Assembly: GCF_900104815.1 (NCBI RefSeq)
Contig: NZ_FNTD01000004.1
Coordinates: 5,596,501 to 5,660,500 of the forward strand
Direction: 5' to 3'
Origin: Streptomyces misionensis
GTDB lineage: Bacteria; Actinomycetota; Actinomycetes; Streptomycetales; Streptomycetaceae
DNA length: 64,000 nt
Numbering within the stretch: position 1 is the stretch's first letter; every line of letters starts with the position of its first letter. Below, piece by piece: positions 1 to 9,045 of the stretch. The notes beneath the pieces were generated by a model. That model worked only from the letters and a program-made list of their open reading frames with translations, was not told the origin of the DNA and did no database searches. A program made the translations under genes and the position numbers.

Positions 1-415
1 CGCCGTCGGCATCGCGGACGGCATGGGGCTCGGCGACAACGCCAAGGGCTCGCTGATCACCCGGGGCCTCGCGGAGACCGCGCGGCTCGGCACGGTGCTC
101 GGCGCCGACCCGCTGACCTTCTCCGGGCTCGCCGGTCTCGGCGACCTGGTGGCCACCTGCTCCTCCCCGCTGTCCCGCAACCACACCTTCGGCACCAACC
201 TCGGCAAGGGCATGACCCTGGAGGAGACCATCGCGGTCACCGAGCAGACCGCCGAGGGCGTCAAGTCCTGTGAGTCCGTGCTGGATCTGGCCCGCCGGCA
301 CGGCGTCGACATGCCGATCACGGAGACGGTCGCCGGCATCGTGCACGAGGGCAAGCCGCCGGTCGTCGCGCTCAAGGAACTGATGTCGCGCAGCGCGAAG
401 CCCGAACGGCGCTGA
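1..415 (+). CDS. gpsA: Glycerol-3-phosphate dehydrogenase [NAD(P)+], C-terminal part
   Basis: The frame is open from base 2 and stops at 415, so only about the last 137 residues are present and the N-terminal Rossmann domain lies outside the window. The part seen is the helical substrate-binding domain: GLGDNAKGSLITRGL carries the family's conserved Asn and Lys region, followed by FSGLAGLGDLVATCSSPLSR and a C-terminal helix ending in ALKELMSRSAKPERR. GpsA reduces dihydroxyacetone phosphate to sn-glycerol 3-phosphate for phospholipid synthesis in the cytoplasm. A ddl gene follows directly, an arrangement familiar in actinobacteria. Identification is confident from the conserved loop; the start cannot be seen. 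Confidence 0.93.
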   Translation, partial: AVGIADGMGLGDNAKGSLITRGLAETARLGTVLGADPLTFSGLAGLGDLVATCSSPLSRNHTFGTNLGKGMTLEETIAVTEQTAEGVKSCESVLDLARRHGVDMPITETVAGIVHEGKPPVVALKELMSRSAKPERR

Positions 416-518
416 GCGAATCCGCACGGACGCTGAACGAAATCCACCCGTTTTCGTGCGTTCCCGGGCGGAGCCGACGCTGTATCCGGGCTCTACCAAC
501 GGGTACTCTCAACGCGAT

Positions 519-1676
519 ATGAGCACCGAGAACCTTCCCCAGAGCCCTGAGCAGCCGCAGCGCAAGCCGCGCGTGGCCGTCGTGTTCGGTGGCCGCAGCT
601 CCGAACACGGGATCTCCGTGGTCACCGCCGGCGCCGTCCTCAAGGCCATCGACCGGACGAAGTACGACGTCCTGCCGATCGGCATCACCCGGGACGGCCG
701 TTGGGCGCTGACGGCGGACGAGCCGGAGCGGATGGCCATCACCGACCGCTCCCTGCCCGCCGTCGAGGAACTGGCGGAGTCGCACGAGGGCGACGTGGTG
801 CTCCCCGTCGCCCCCGCCAACCGCGAGGTCGTCTACAGCGAGCCCGGCTCCGTGCCCAAGGCGCTCGGCGAGGTCGACGTCGTCTTCCCGGTGCTGCACG
901 GCCCCTACGGTGAGGACGGCACCCTCCAGGGCCTCCTGGAGCTGTCCGGGGTGCCGTACGTGGGCGCGGGCGTGCTCGCCTCGGCCGTCGGCCAGGACAA
1001 GGAGTACATGAAGCGGGTCTTCACCTCCTTCGGGCTCAAGGTCGGCCCGTACGTGGTGATCCGGCCCCGCGAGTGGCAGCGGGACGAGGCCGCCGCCCGC
1101 AAGAAGATCGTCGACTTCGCCGGCGAGCACGGCTGGCCGCTGTTCGTGAAGCCCGCCCGCGCCGGCTCGTCCATCGGCATCACCAAGGTCGACGACCTGT
1201 CCGGCCTGGACGAGGCGATCGCCGAGGCGCAGGCGCACGACCCGAAGATCATCGTCGAGGCCGCCCTGGTCGGCCGCGAGATCGAGTGCGGCGTCCTGGA
1301 GTTCGAGGACGGCCCGCGCGCTTCCGTGCCGGCCGAGATCCCGCCGCCGGACACCCACGCGTACTACGACTTCGAGGCCAAGTACATCGACTCCACGCCC
1401 GGCATCGTGCCGGCGCCGCTCACCGAGGAGGAGACCGCCGAGGTGCGGCGGCTCGCGGTGGAGGCGTTCGAGGCGGCGTCCTGCGAGGGGCTGGTCCGCG
1501 CGGACTTCTTCCTCACCGAGGACGGGGAGTTCGTCATCAACGAGATCAACACCCTGCCCGGGTTCACGCCGATCTCGATGTACCCGCAGATGTGGCAGGC
1601 GACCGGTGTCGGCTACCCCGAGCTGATCGACCGGCTGGTGCAGGCGGCGCTGCGGCGCTCCACCGGTCTTCGCTGA
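519..1676 (+). CDS. ddlA: D-alanine--D-alanine ligase
   Basis: A 385-residue ATP-grasp ligase that joins two D-alanines for peptidoglycan precursors. N-terminal VAVVFGGRSSEHGISVVTA is the Ddl signature; HGPYGEDGTLQGLLELSGV follows, then the ATP-grasp segment LFVKPARAGSSIGITKV, and near the C terminus the Mg-binding FVINEINTLPGFTPISMYPQ with the conserved E..N pair. The frame is open upstream to an ATG at 456, but the usual family N terminus fits the ATG at 519 (MSTENLPQ). No good Shine-Dalgarno precedes 519. A TACTCT hexamer at 504-509 could be a -10 element giving a very short leader. It is separated from gpsA by about 100 bases and convergent with the DUF3515 gene. Confidence 0.95.
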   Translation: MSTENLPQSPEQPQRKPRVAVVFGGRSSEHGISVVTAGAVLKAIDRTKYDVLPIGITRDGRWALTADEPERMAITDRSLPAVEELAESHEGDVVLPVAPANREVVYSEPGSVPKALGEVDVVFPVLHGPYGEDGTLQGLLELSGVPYVGAGVLASAVGQDKEYMKRVFTSFGLKVGPYVVIRPREWQRDEAAARKKIVDFAGEHGWPLFVKPARAGSSIGITKVDDLSGLDEAIAEAQAHDPKIIVEAALVGREIECGVLEFEDGPRASVPAEIPPPDTHAYYDFEAKYIDSTPGIVPAPLTEEETAEVRRLAVEAFEAASCEGLVRADFFLTEDGEFVINEINTLPGFTPISMYPQMWQATGVGYPELIDRLVQAALRRSTGLR

Positions 1677-1689
1677 CCGGACCGACCGC

Positions 1690-2217
1690 TCAACCGCGCA
1701 TGGAGGCGATCCCCCCGGGGATCGCCTTCTTCACGGCCGGGCCCAGGTCCTCCAGCACCTGGGTGCTGTGGTCCGGCCCCGACAGGCTCTTCGGCAGGGT
1801 CACCTGGACGTAGGCGCGGCGGCCCGACGTGGTGAACCGCCAGGTGCCGTCGGACTCCTTCTCCATCAGCCAGTCCACGCCGTTGACCCCGCCCGCGATC
1901 GCGTCGGGGTCCTGCCCCTGCGCCACCTTCGGGTCGACCATCTTCGGCGGCCGGACGATCCCGCAGCGCAGTATGATCGCCGGGTTTCCCCAGCCCGCCG
2001 TGTAGACGGACCGGGGTTCGGGGTCGGCCCGGTGCCGCCCGTCCACCTCGGCGGGCAGCACCTTGTGCAGATCCCGGCACAGCGGGGCGGTCTTCGCGTC
2101 GGGACGGGGAGCCGCGACCGTGGTGCCGCCGTCCCCGGAGCAGCCCGCGACCGCGAGCAGCAGGGCCGGCACGAGCGGGGCGGCGAGGGCGAGGGGCCGG
2201 TGACGGAAGAAGTTCAC
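1690..2217 (-). CDS. DUF3515 family lipoprotein
   Basis: 175 residues from a GTG start. The N terminus has two basic residues, a hydrophobic stretch and the lipobox-like LAVAGCSG, so it should be a lipoprotein anchored outside the membrane. The rest is a small globular domain with several cysteines (APLCRDL, ILRCGI). The gpsA-ddl-DUF3515-Lrp-thiL order is known in actinobacteria and supports the family call. It lies 20 bases downstream of the Lrp-like gene on the same strand, so they are probably cotranscribed. No clear Shine-Dalgarno is visible before the GTG. Function is unknown; a cell-envelope role is only suggested by the neighbour ddlA. Confidence 0.82.
   Translation of the reverse strand: MNFFRHRPLALAAPLVPALLLAVAGCSGDGGTTVAAPRPDAKTAPLCRDLHKVLPAEVDGRHRADPEPRSVYTAGWGNPAIILRCGIVRPPKMVDPKVAQGQDPDAIAGGVNGVDWLMEKESDGTWRFTTSGRRAYVQVTLPKSLSGPDHSTQVLEDLGPAVKKAIPGGIASMRG
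1704..1727. terminator. Inverted repeat between convergent ddlA and DUF3515 gene
   Basis: AGGCGATCCCC and GGGGATCGCCT form perfect 11-base arms with a two-base centre, so the innermost pairs must open to form a loop. It lies 28 bases after the ddlA stop but inside the last codons of the minus-strand DUF3515 gene. It could stop ddlA transcripts; there is no T-tract, as is usual for Streptomyces terminators. Function is inferred. Confidence 0.45.
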
Positions 2218-2237
2218 CGGCCAAGCGTAGACGGGGG

Positions 2238-2471
2238 CTACAGATGCACGACCGGACAGGTCAGGGTGCGTGTGATGCCGTCCACTTGCTGGACCTTGGC
2301 GACCACCATGCGACCCAGTTCGTCGACGGTGTCGGACTGGGCGCGCACGATGACGTCGTACGGACCCGTCACGTCCTCGGCCTGGATCACTCCAGGGATC
2401 TTGCTGATCGTCTCGGCGACGGTCGACGCCTTGCCGACCTCCGTCTGGATCAGGATGTACGCCTGTACCAC
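2238..2471 (-). CDS. Lrp/AsnC ligand-binding (RAM) domain protein without DNA-binding domain
   Basis: Only 77 residues: VQAYILIQTEVGKASTVAET begins a ferredoxin-like RAM fold, and GPYDVIVRAQS is the typical central strand-turn of Lrp/AsnC effector domains. The helix-turn-helix of full-length Lrp proteins is absent, and there is no room for it because the start is well defined by GGAGG five bases before the GTG. Stand-alone RAM proteins bind small ligands, often amino acids, and oligomerise. It sits directly upstream of the DUF3515 gene and divergent from thiL. What it regulates cannot be told from sequence. Confidence 0.85.
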   Translation of the reverse strand: MVQAYILIQTEVGKASTVAETISKIPGVIQAEDVTGPYDVIVRAQSDTVDELGRMVVAKVQQVDGITRTLTCPVVHL

Positions 2472-2724
2472 GGAACCTCCAGGGCGGCCACGAGGATCAT
2501 GTGGGGGGAAAGGAACGCCACGGTATCGCGTCGCCGCTCCCCGCGGGGAGACCTGCGGGAACCGGGCTTGCGCGCCAGGGTGCAGGCACGACGGAAGTTG
2601 ACGGTCGGCCGGGACCGGCCGGCGGTCCCGCGGACCGCGTCGGGGTCATCTCGACGGTATCGGGGACACTGATGACGCGCGAGTTCGCACGGTCAGGCAG
2701 AGGCAGAGAAGGGGAGTCAGGGAC

Positions 2725-3690
2725 ATGAAGGGCACGGTTGGTGAGCTCGGGGAATTCGGGCTCATCAGGGAGCTCACCTCCCGTCTCACCACGACCCCGG
2801 CGGTGCGGATCGGTCCGGGCGACGACGCCGCCGTGGTGGCCGCGCCCGACCGGCGGGTGGTGGCGAGCACCGACGTCCTGGTCGAGGGGCGGCACTTCCG
2901 CCGCGACTGGTCCACGGCCTACGACGTCGGGCGCAAGGCGGCCGCGCAGAACCTCGCGGACATCGCCGCGATGGGCGCCGTGCCGACCGCGCTGCTGCTT
3001 GGCCTGGTCGTCCCGGCCGAACTCCCGGTCAGCTGGCCGACCGAGCTGATGGACGGGCTGCGCGACGAGTGCCAGGTGGCGGGCGCCGCCGTGGTCGGCG
3101 GGGACGTGGTGCGCGGCGACGGCATCACCGTGTCGATCACCGCGCTCGGCGATCTGCGCAACCAGGAGCCGGTGACCCGGGCCGGCGCCCAGCCCGGCGA
3201 CCTGGTGGCCGTCACGGGCTGGCTGGGCTGGTCCGCGGCCGGCTACGCGGTGCTCTCGCGCGGCTTCCGCTCGCCGCGCGCCTTCGTGGAGGCCCACCGG
3301 CGCCCCGAGCCGCCGTACCACGCGGGCCCGGCCGCCGCCTCGCTCGGCGCGACCGCGATGTGCGACGTGAGCGACGGGCTGATCGCCGACCTCGGGCACA
3401 TCGCCGAGGCGAGCAAGGTCCGCATCGACATCCGCTCCGGCGCGATCGACGTGCCCACGCAGATGAACGACATCGGGCAGGCCGTCGGGGTGGACCCGAT
3501 GCAGTGGGTGCTGACCGGGGGAGAGGACCACGCCATCGTGGCGACCTTCCCGCCGGACACCAAGCTCCCGGCCCGCTGGAAGGTCATCGGAGAGGTGCTG
3601 AACCCCTCCGCGCTGCCCCAGGTGACCGTCGACGGCGCGCCCTGGACCAGCGCGGGCGGCTGGGACCACTTCGGGGACATCGAGTCATGA
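2725..3690 (+). CDS. thiL: Thiamine-monophosphate kinase
   Basis: 321 residues, normal length for ThiL, which phosphorylates thiamine phosphate to thiamine pyrophosphate with ATP. Visible motifs are [12 protein letters not shown] at the N terminus, [10 protein letters not shown] (ATP/Mg site), [24 protein letters not shown] and [15 protein letters not shown]. The ATG is preceded by a purine-rich AGAAGGGGAGTCAGGGA ribosome site. The stop overlaps the thiD start as ATGA, so the two are translationally coupled. No TPP riboswitch was recognised upstream, unlike the thiB operon at the other end of the window. Confidence 0.96.
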   Translation: MKGTVGELGEFGLIRELTSRLTTTPAVRIGPGDDAAVVAAPDRRVVASTDVLVEGRHFRRDWSTAYDVGRKAAAQNLADIAAMGAVPTALLLGLVVPAELPVSWPTELMDGLRDECQVAGAAVVGGDVVRGDGITVSITALGDLRNQEPVTRAGAQPGDLVAVTGWLGWSAAGYAVLSRGFRSPRAFVEAHRRPEPPYHAGPAAASLGATAMCDVSDGLIADLGHIAEASKVRIDIRSGAIDVPTQMNDIGQAVGVDPMQWVLTGGEDHAIVATFPPDTKLPARWKVIGEVLNPSALPQVTVDGAPWTSAGGWDHFGDIES

Positions 3691-4475
3691 GCCTGCCCAG
3701 GGTGCTCACCGTGGCCGGCTCCGACTCGGGCGGCGGCGCGGGCGTCCAGGCCGACCTGAAGACCATGCTGGCGCTCGGCGTCCACGGGATGAGCGTGATC
3801 ACCGCGGTGACCGCGCAGAACTCACTGGGCGTCCAGGGCGCCTGGGAACTGCCCGTGGCCGCGGTCCGGGCCCAGTACCGCAGCGTCGTGGACGACATCG
3901 GCGTCCAGGCCGTGAAGACCGGCATGCTGGGGTCGGCGGAACTGGTCGAGGCGGTCGCCGAGTTGATCTCCGGCACGGACGTGCCGGCCGTGGTCGACCC
4001 GGTGGGCGTCTCCAAGCACGGCGACGCGCTGCTCGCCGCCTCCGCCCTGGACTCCGTGCGCACCAGGCTGCTCCCGGCGGCGACCGTGGCCACCCCGAAC
4101 CTGGACGAAGTGACCCAACTCACGGGGGTCGTGGTCGACTCGGAGGGCGATCTGCGCCGGGCCGCCGCGGCGGTGCTGGAGTTCGGCCCGCGCTGGGTGC
4201 TGATCAAGGGCGGCCATCTGGCGGGCGACGCGGTGGACCTGCTGACCGACGGCGCCGAGGAGCACTGGCTGCGGGCGCCCCGGCACGACAACCGGCACAC
4301 CCACGGCACGGGCTGCACCCTGGCCTCCGCGATCGCCTCGGGGCTGGCCAAGGGCCTCGCCGTGCCGGAGGCGGTCGGCGCGGCCAAGGAGTACGTCACC
4401 GGGGCGATCGCGGCGGGGTTCCCGCTGGGCGCCGGGATCGGGCCGGTGGACCATGGGTGGCGGCTGCGGGGCTGA
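3687..4475 (+). CDS. thiD: Hydroxymethylpyrimidine/phosphomethylpyrimidine kinase
   Basis: 262 residues of the ribokinase fold, making HMP-PP for thiamine synthesis by two successive phosphorylations. The N terminus has [20 protein letters not shown], a middle strand gives [20 protein letters not shown] marks the substrate loop, and [18 protein letters not shown] is the C-terminal anion hole with the catalytic-type cysteine. The start ATG overlaps the thiL stop (ATGA). Together with thiL it supplies the last steps of TPP formation. The opposing rpmB gene begins beyond a terminator just downstream. Confidence 0.96.
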   Translation: MSLPRVLTVAGSDSGGGAGVQADLKTMLALGVHGMSVITAVTAQNSLGVQGAWELPVAAVRAQYRSVVDDIGVQAVKTGMLGSAELVEAVAELISGTDVPAVVDPVGVSKHGDALLAASALDSVRTRLLPAATVATPNLDEVTQLTGVVVDSEGDLRRAAAAVLEFGPRWVLIKGGHLAGDAVDLLTDGAEEHWLRAPRHDNRHTHGTGCTLASAIASGLAKGLAVPEAVGAAKEYVTGAIAAGFPLGAGIGPVDHGWRLRG

Positions 4476-4512
4476 CCCGGCACGGGGGCGCCGGGGGTTC
4501 TTGCGGGTACGG

Positions 4513-4545
4513 CAAAAAGCCGGCCCACCCTGAGGTGGACCGGCT
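4513..4545 (-). terminator. Rho-independent terminator of rpmB
   Basis: On the minus strand, 12-base arms (AGCCGGTCCACC and GGTGGGCCGGCT, one G-T type mismatch) are followed by TTTTT. It lies about 40 bases past the rpmB stop. This is one of the few terminators in the window with a real T-tract; it may also block transcripts from thiD. Confidence 0.85.
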
Positions 4546-4586
4546 CAGTGCAGCGAACCAAGCGGTGGCCGCGCGCTGCTGTAGCG

Positions 4587-4772
4587 TCAGCGCGAGACCT
4601 TGCCCGCCTTGATGCACGAGGTGCAAGCGTTCACGCGCTTCGGCGTCCCGCCCACCACGGTACGCACACGCTGGATGTTCGGGTTCCAGCGGCGGGACGT
4701 ACGGCGGTGCGAGTGCGAGATGTTGTTGCCGAAGCCCGGCCCCTTGCCGCAGACGTCGCAGTTGGCAGCCAC
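4587..4772 (-). CDS. rpmB: 50S ribosomal protein L28, zinc-binding form
   Basis: 61 residues starting [20 protein letters not shown]. It has CxxC near the N terminus (CDVC) and a second CxxC (CTSC) near the C terminus, the C-plus zinc-binding form of L28. Streptomyces also encode C-minus paralogues elsewhere that are induced on zinc starvation; this copy is the zinc-replete type. A GGAG sequence precedes the ATG. Its leader contains an 18-base palindrome (separate entry). It is transcribed away from the DAK2-domain gene. Confidence 0.97.
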   Translation of the reverse strand: MAANCDVCGKGPGFGNNISHSHRRTSRRWNPNIQRVRTVVGGTPKRVNACTSCIKAGKVSR

Positions 4773-4808
4773 GGGTCACTCCAAAGACTTCAGATGCACT
4801 TACGGATA

Positions 4809-4826
4809 ATCCCGGCATGCCGGGAT
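4809..4826. promoter_or_regulatory. 18-bp perfect palindrome in rpmB leader
   Basis: ATCCCGGCATGCCGGGAT is a perfect palindrome with no spacer. On the minus strand it begins four bases after TACGAT, a possible rpmB -10 element, so it would cover the start of transcription. This looks like an operator rather than an RNA hairpin because no loop bases exist. The regulator is unknown; the sequence does not resemble the AT-rich Zur box. Confidence 0.5.
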
Positions 4827-4872
4827 CAAGATCGTACGACCTGAGATCTGAGTGGCGGTGCCAGGGGGAATA

Positions 4873-4889
4873 GCCCGATCGGATCGGGC
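4873..4889. promoter_or_regulatory. 17-bp inverted repeat between rpmB and the DAK2 gene
   Basis: GCCCGATC and GATCGGGC flank a single G: a perfect odd-length palindrome in the divergent intergenic region. A TACGCT hexamer at 4991-4996 is a plausible -10 for the downstream plus-strand gene. The role is unknown. Confidence 0.4.
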
Positions 4890-5029
4890 AACCGGAGCAG
4901 CATACCAAGGCTGCGTCCGGGAAGCGAAACTACCATGGCGGAGCGGGGTCCCGCCCCCAGCCCTCTTCCGGCGGGCACCGCCCCGGGGTCTACGCTGCGA
5001 CCACGTCCAGCCAGCTCAGGGAGGCGCAG

Positions 5030-6682
5030 GTGGCGCAGGTGCCGCAGACATTCCTCGATGCTCTCGCGGTACGCACCTGGTGCGGTCTGGCGCTGCGCGC
5101 GGTGGGCCGCGCGCGCGAGGAGATCGACGCCATCAACGTCTACCCGGTGGCGGACGGCGACACCGGTACCAACCTCTACCTCACCCTGGAGTCGGCCGCG
5201 ACGGCCGTGGAGGCCGTGTTCGCCGGGTACGAGACGGACCCCGCCGGACCCCGGCTCGCGGACGCGGTGCGCGCGATGGCCCACGGGGCGCTGATCGGTG
5301 CCCGGGGCAACTCCGGCACCATCCTCGCCCAGCTGCTGCGCGGCATGGCCCAGGTCCTGGCCGCGGACGGCGCGGAGCCCCGCTGCGACGGCGCCGGACT
5401 GCGGCTCGCCCTGCGCCGGGCCGCCGACTCCGCCCGCGGGGCCGTGGCCCACCCCGTCGAGGGCACGGTGCTCACCGTCGCCTCGGCCGCCGCCGACGCC
5501 GCCGAGCAGGCGGCGGGCGACTGCGCGGCGGTGGCCCGGGCCGCCTACGAGGGCGCCCGCGCGGCCTTGGCGGCGACCCCCGGCCGGCTGGCGGTCCTCG
5601 CCCGGGCCGGGGTGGTCGACGCGGGCGGCCGGGGACTGGTGGCTGTGCTCGGGGCGCTGGTGGAGGCGTGCACGGGGGAGGCGGTGCGGGAGACCGCCGG
5701 GGCCCCGGAGGTCACCGGGGTCCCGGTCCCCGGAACCGAGGGGTGCGACGAGGGGCGGGGCGGCCCCGCGTTCGAGGTGATCTACCTCCTGGAGGCCGAC
5801 GACGCCGCCGTGGCCCGGCTGCGGGACCGGCTCGACGCCCTCGGGGACTCCCTGGTCGTGGTGGGCGGCGACGGGCTGTGGAACGTCCATGTGCACGTGG
5901 ACGACGCGGGCGCCGCCGTGGAGGCGGGCGTGGAGGCCGGGCGGCCGTACCGGATCCGGATCACCCACTTCGGGGCCGGGGACGTGCACACCGGCGGCCC
6001 CGGACCGGCGCCCGAGCGGGCCCAGCGGGCCGTCGTCGCCGTCGTGCCGGGCAGCGGCCTGGCCGGGCTGTACACCGAGGCCGGCGCGACCGCCGTCCTC
6101 GCGCGCCCCGGGGAGCCGCCGGCCAGCGGGGAACTGGTGGCGGCCCTGCGCCGGGCCCATGCCCGCGAGGTCGTCCTGCTGCCCAACGACGCCGAGCTGC
6201 GCGACACCGCGGCCGCCGCGGCCGAGCAGGTCCGCGCCGAGGGCGTCCGGGTGGCGCTGATCCCGACCCGCTCCGCGGTCCAGGGCATCGCCGCGCTCGC
6301 GGTGCACGAGCCCGGACGCCGCTTCGACGAGGACGTCGTGCAGATGACCTCGGCGGCGGGCGCCACCCGGTACGCCGAGGTCGTGGTCGCCGAGCACCGC
6401 TCCTGGACCACGGCCGGCATCTGCCAGGCCGGGGACGTGCTCGGCCTGATCGACGGGGACGTGGCGGTGATCGGCGCGGACGTCACCGCCACCGCCGAGA
6501 CCGTCCTGGACCGCATGCTCCAGGCCGGCGGCGAGCTGGTCACCCTCGTCGTCGGCGACGAGGCGCCCGAGACCGTCGCGGGACACCTGGAGACCCGGGT
6601 ACGGGAGTCCTACCTGGCCGTGGACACGGTGGTCTACCGGGGCGGCGGCCAGGGCAGTCTGCTGCTCATCGGCGTGGAGTAG
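5030..6682 (+). CDS. DAK2 domain protein (YloV/FakA-like)
   Basis: 550 residues. The N-terminal DAK2 (DhaL-like) domain shows INVYPVADGDTGTNLYLTLE, with the aspartates that chelate Mg-ATP, and ARGNSGTILAQLLRGMAQ. The C-terminal half is the DegV-like accessory part of the YloV/FakA family. Firmicute FakA is a fatty-acid kinase working with the lipid-binding protein FakB; whether this actinobacterial protein does the same is inference. The GTG start has GGGAGG seven bases upstream. The rpmB-yloV-recG neighbourhood matches the order in Bacillus, supporting family identity. It ends 62 bases before recG. Confidence 0.88.
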   Translation: MAQVPQTFLDALAVRTWCGLALRAVGRAREEIDAINVYPVADGDTGTNLYLTLESAATAVEAVFAGYETDPAGPRLADAVRAMAHGALIGARGNSGTILAQLLRGMAQVLAADGAEPRCDGAGLRLALRRAADSARGAVAHPVEGTVLTVASAAADAAEQAAGDCAAVARAAYEGARAALAATPGRLAVLARAGVVDAGGRGLVAVLGALVEACTGEAVRETAGAPEVTGVPVPGTEGCDEGRGGPAFEVIYLLEADDAAVARLRDRLDALGDSLVVVGGDGLWNVHVHVDDAGAAVEAGVEAGRPYRIRITHFGAGDVHTGGPGPAPERAQRAVVAVVPGSGLAGLYTEAGATAVLARPGEPPASGELVAALRRAHAREVVLLPNDAELRDTAAAAAEQVRAEGVRVALIPTRSAVQGIAALAVHEPGRRFDEDVVQMTSAAGATRYAEVVVAEHRSWTTAGICQAGDVLGLIDGDVAVIGADVTATAETVLDRMLQAGGELVTLVVGDEAPETVAGHLETRVRESYLAVDTVVYRGGGQGSLLLIGVE

Positions 6683-6744
6683 CCCGCCCCCGCGGCGCGT
6701 TCGCGGGCAGGCGTGCCGCGGCATTGTCGGTGCCGTGGTGTGCA

Positions 6745-8964
6745 ATGGGACTCGTGCCCGCACTGGAAGAACCACTGAGACAGCCGCTGAAGTCAGTGCT
6801 CGGCCCCGCCACCGCCAAGGTGATGGCCGAGCACCTCGGCCTGCACACCGTAGGCGACCTCCTGCACCACTACCCGCGCAGATACGAGGAGCGCGGCCAG
6901 CTCACCCACCTCGCCGACCTGCCCATGGACGAACACGTCACCGTGGTCGCCCAGGTCGCCGACGCCCGGCTGCACAGCTTCGCCTCCGCCCGGGCGCCCC
7001 GCGGCAAGGGCCAGCGCCTGGAGGTCACGATCACCGACGGCAGCGGCCGCCTCCAGCTGGTCTTCTTCGGCAACGGCGTGCACAAGCCGCACAAGGAGCT
7101 GCTGCCGGGCACCCGCGCGATGTTCGCCGGCAAGGTCTCCGTCTTCAACCGCCGCCTCCAGCTCGCCCACCCTGCCTACGAGTTGCTGCGCGGCGACGGC
7201 GAGGAGACCGTCGAGAACTGGGCCGGCGCCCTCATCCCGCTCTACCCGGCCACCGCCAAGCTGGAGTCCTGGAAGATCGGCAAGGCGGTCCAGACGGTCC
7301 TGCCCACCGCCCAGGAGGCCGTCGACCCGCTGCCCCCCGCCCTCCGCGAGGGCCGCGGCCTGCTGCCCCTTTCCGAGGCCCTGCTCAAGATCCACCGCCC
7401 GCACACCAAGGCCGACATCGAGGACGCCCGCGCCCGCCTGAAGTGGGACGAGGCCTTCGTCCTCCAGGTCGCCCTGGCCCGCCGCAGGCACGCCGACGCC
7501 CAGCTCCCCGCGGTCGCCCGCACCCCCGCGCCCGACGGTCTGCTGACCGCCTTCGACGCCCGCCTCCCCTTCACCCTCACCGAGGGCCAGCAAAAGGTCT
7601 CCCAGGAGATCTTCGACGACCTCGCCACCGAACACCCCATGCACCGGCTGCTCCAGGGCGAGGTCGGCTCGGGCAAGACCATGGTGGCCCTGCGCGCCAT
7701 GCTCGCCGTGGTCGACGCCGGCGGGCAGGCCGCCATGCTCGCGCCCACCGAGGTGCTGGCCCAGCAGCACCACCGGTCGGTCACCGAGATGATGGGCGAG
7801 CTGGCCGAGGGCGGCATGCTGGGCGGCACCGAGCACGCCACCAAGGTGGTGCTGCTCACCGGCTCGATGGGCGCCGCGGCCCGCCGGCGCGCCCTGCTCG
7901 ACCTGGCCACCGGCGAGGCCGGCATCGTCATCGGCACCCACGCCCTGATCGAGGACAAGGTCCGCTTCCACGACCTCGGCCTGGTCGTCGTGGACGAACA
8001 GCACCGCTTCGGCGTCGAGCAGCGCGACGCCCTGCGCGGCAAGGGCAAACAGCCCCCGCACCTCCTCGTGATGACCGCCACCCCGATCCCGCGCACGGTC
8101 GCCATGACCGTCTTCGGCGACCTGGAGACCTCCGTCCTCGACCAGCTGCCGGCCGGCCGCTCCCCGATCGCCAGCCACGTCGTCCCGGCCGCCGACAAAC
8201 CCCACTTCCTGGCCCGCGCCTGGGAGCGGGTCCGCGAGGAGGTGGCGGGCGGCCACCAGGCCTACGTGGTCTGCCCCCGCATCGGCGACGAGGAGGACGA
8301 CCCGAAGAAGGCGGCCAGGAAGAAGTCCCCCGAGGACGAGGCCGAGAAGCGCCCCCCGCTCGCGGTCCTCGACGTGGCCGACCACCTGGCCAAGGGCCCC
8401 CTCGAGGGCCTGCGGGTCGAGGTCCTGCACGGCCGTATGCACCCCGACGACAAGGACGCGGTGATGCGCCGCTTCGCCGCCGGCGAGACCGACGTCCTGG
8501 TCGCCACCACGGTCATCGAGGTCGGCGTGAACGTCCCCAACGCCACCGCCATGGTGATCATGGACGCCGACCGCTTCGGCGTCTCGCAGCTCCACCAGCT
8601 GCGCGGCCGGGTCGGCCGGGGCTCGGCCGCGGGCCTGTGCCTCCTGGTCACCGAGATGCCCGAGGCGAGCGCCGCCCGCCAGCGCCTGAACGCGGTCGCC
8701 TCCACCCTCGACGGCTTCGAACTCTCCCGGATCGACCTGGAACAGCGCCGCGAGGGCGACGTCCTCGGCCAGGCCCAGTCCGGCGCCCGCTCCAGCCTGC
8801 GCGTCCTCGCCGTCATCGAGGACGAGGAGGTCATCGCGCAGGCGCGGGAGGAGGCGGCGAAGGTCGTCGAGGCGGACCCGGAGCTGGAGCGCCTGCCGGG
8901 CCTGCGGACGGCCCTGGACGCGCTGCTGGACGACGAGCGCGAGCAGTACCTGGAGAAGGGATGA
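6745..8964 (+). CDS. recG: ATP-dependent DNA helicase RecG
   Basis: 739 residues. It remodels stalled replication forks and branch-migrates Holliday junctions. The N-terminal wedge/OB domain (VTVVAQVADARLHS, LEVTITDGSGRLQLVFFGN) is followed by helicase motif I GEVGSGKTMVALRAM, motif II DEQHRFGVEQRDAL, motif III MTATPIPRTVAMT, and the C-terminal motifs VATTVIEVGVNVPNA and QLRGRVGRG. The ATG at 6745 (MGLVPALEEPL) gives the expected N terminus; a GTG at 6730 is an in-frame alternative. A lysine-rich insert (DPKKAARKKSPEDEAEKR) lies between motifs in the helicase core. rsmD follows after 81 bases. Confidence 0.96.
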   Translation: MGLVPALEEPLRQPLKSVLGPATAKVMAEHLGLHTVGDLLHHYPRRYEERGQLTHLADLPMDEHVTVVAQVADARLHSFASARAPRGKGQRLEVTITDGSGRLQLVFFGNGVHKPHKELLPGTRAMFAGKVSVFNRRLQLAHPAYELLRGDGEETVENWAGALIPLYPATAKLESWKIGKAVQTVLPTAQEAVDPLPPALREGRGLLPLSEALLKIHRPHTKADIEDARARLKWDEAFVLQVALARRRHADAQLPAVARTPAPDGLLTAFDARLPFTLTEGQQKVSQEIFDDLATEHPMHRLLQGEVGSGKTMVALRAMLAVVDAGGQAAMLAPTEVLAQQHHRSVTEMMGELAEGGMLGGTEHATKVVLLTGSMGAAARRRALLDLATGEAGIVIGTHALIEDKVRFHDLGLVVVDEQHRFGVEQRDALRGKGKQPPHLLVMTATPIPRTVAMTVFGDLETSVLDQLPAGRSPIASHVVPAADKPHFLARAWERVREEVAGGHQAYVVCPRIGDEEDDPKKAARKKSPEDEAEKRPPLAVLDVADHLAKGPLEGLRVEVLHGRMHPDDKDAVMRRFAAGETDVLVATTVIEVGVNVPNATAMVIMDADRFGVSQLHQLRGRVGRGSAAGLCLLVTEMPEASAARQRLNAVASTLDGFELSRIDLEQRREGDVLGQAQSGARSSLRVLAVIEDEEVIAQAREEAAKVVEADPELERLPGLRTALDALLDDEREQYLEKG

Positions 8965-9045
8965 AGCGATCCTGACCAGGGGCGCGGGGGGTCGCGTCAC
9001 CCGCCACAATGGAACGTCGAAGCCGCCCACCACGAAGGACCACAC

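Noticed and set aside
4852..6744. Open frame upstream of and in frame with recG
   Set aside because: It runs in the +1 frame of the DAK2-domain gene and is extremely Arg/Gly-rich. RecG begins at the ATG 6745.
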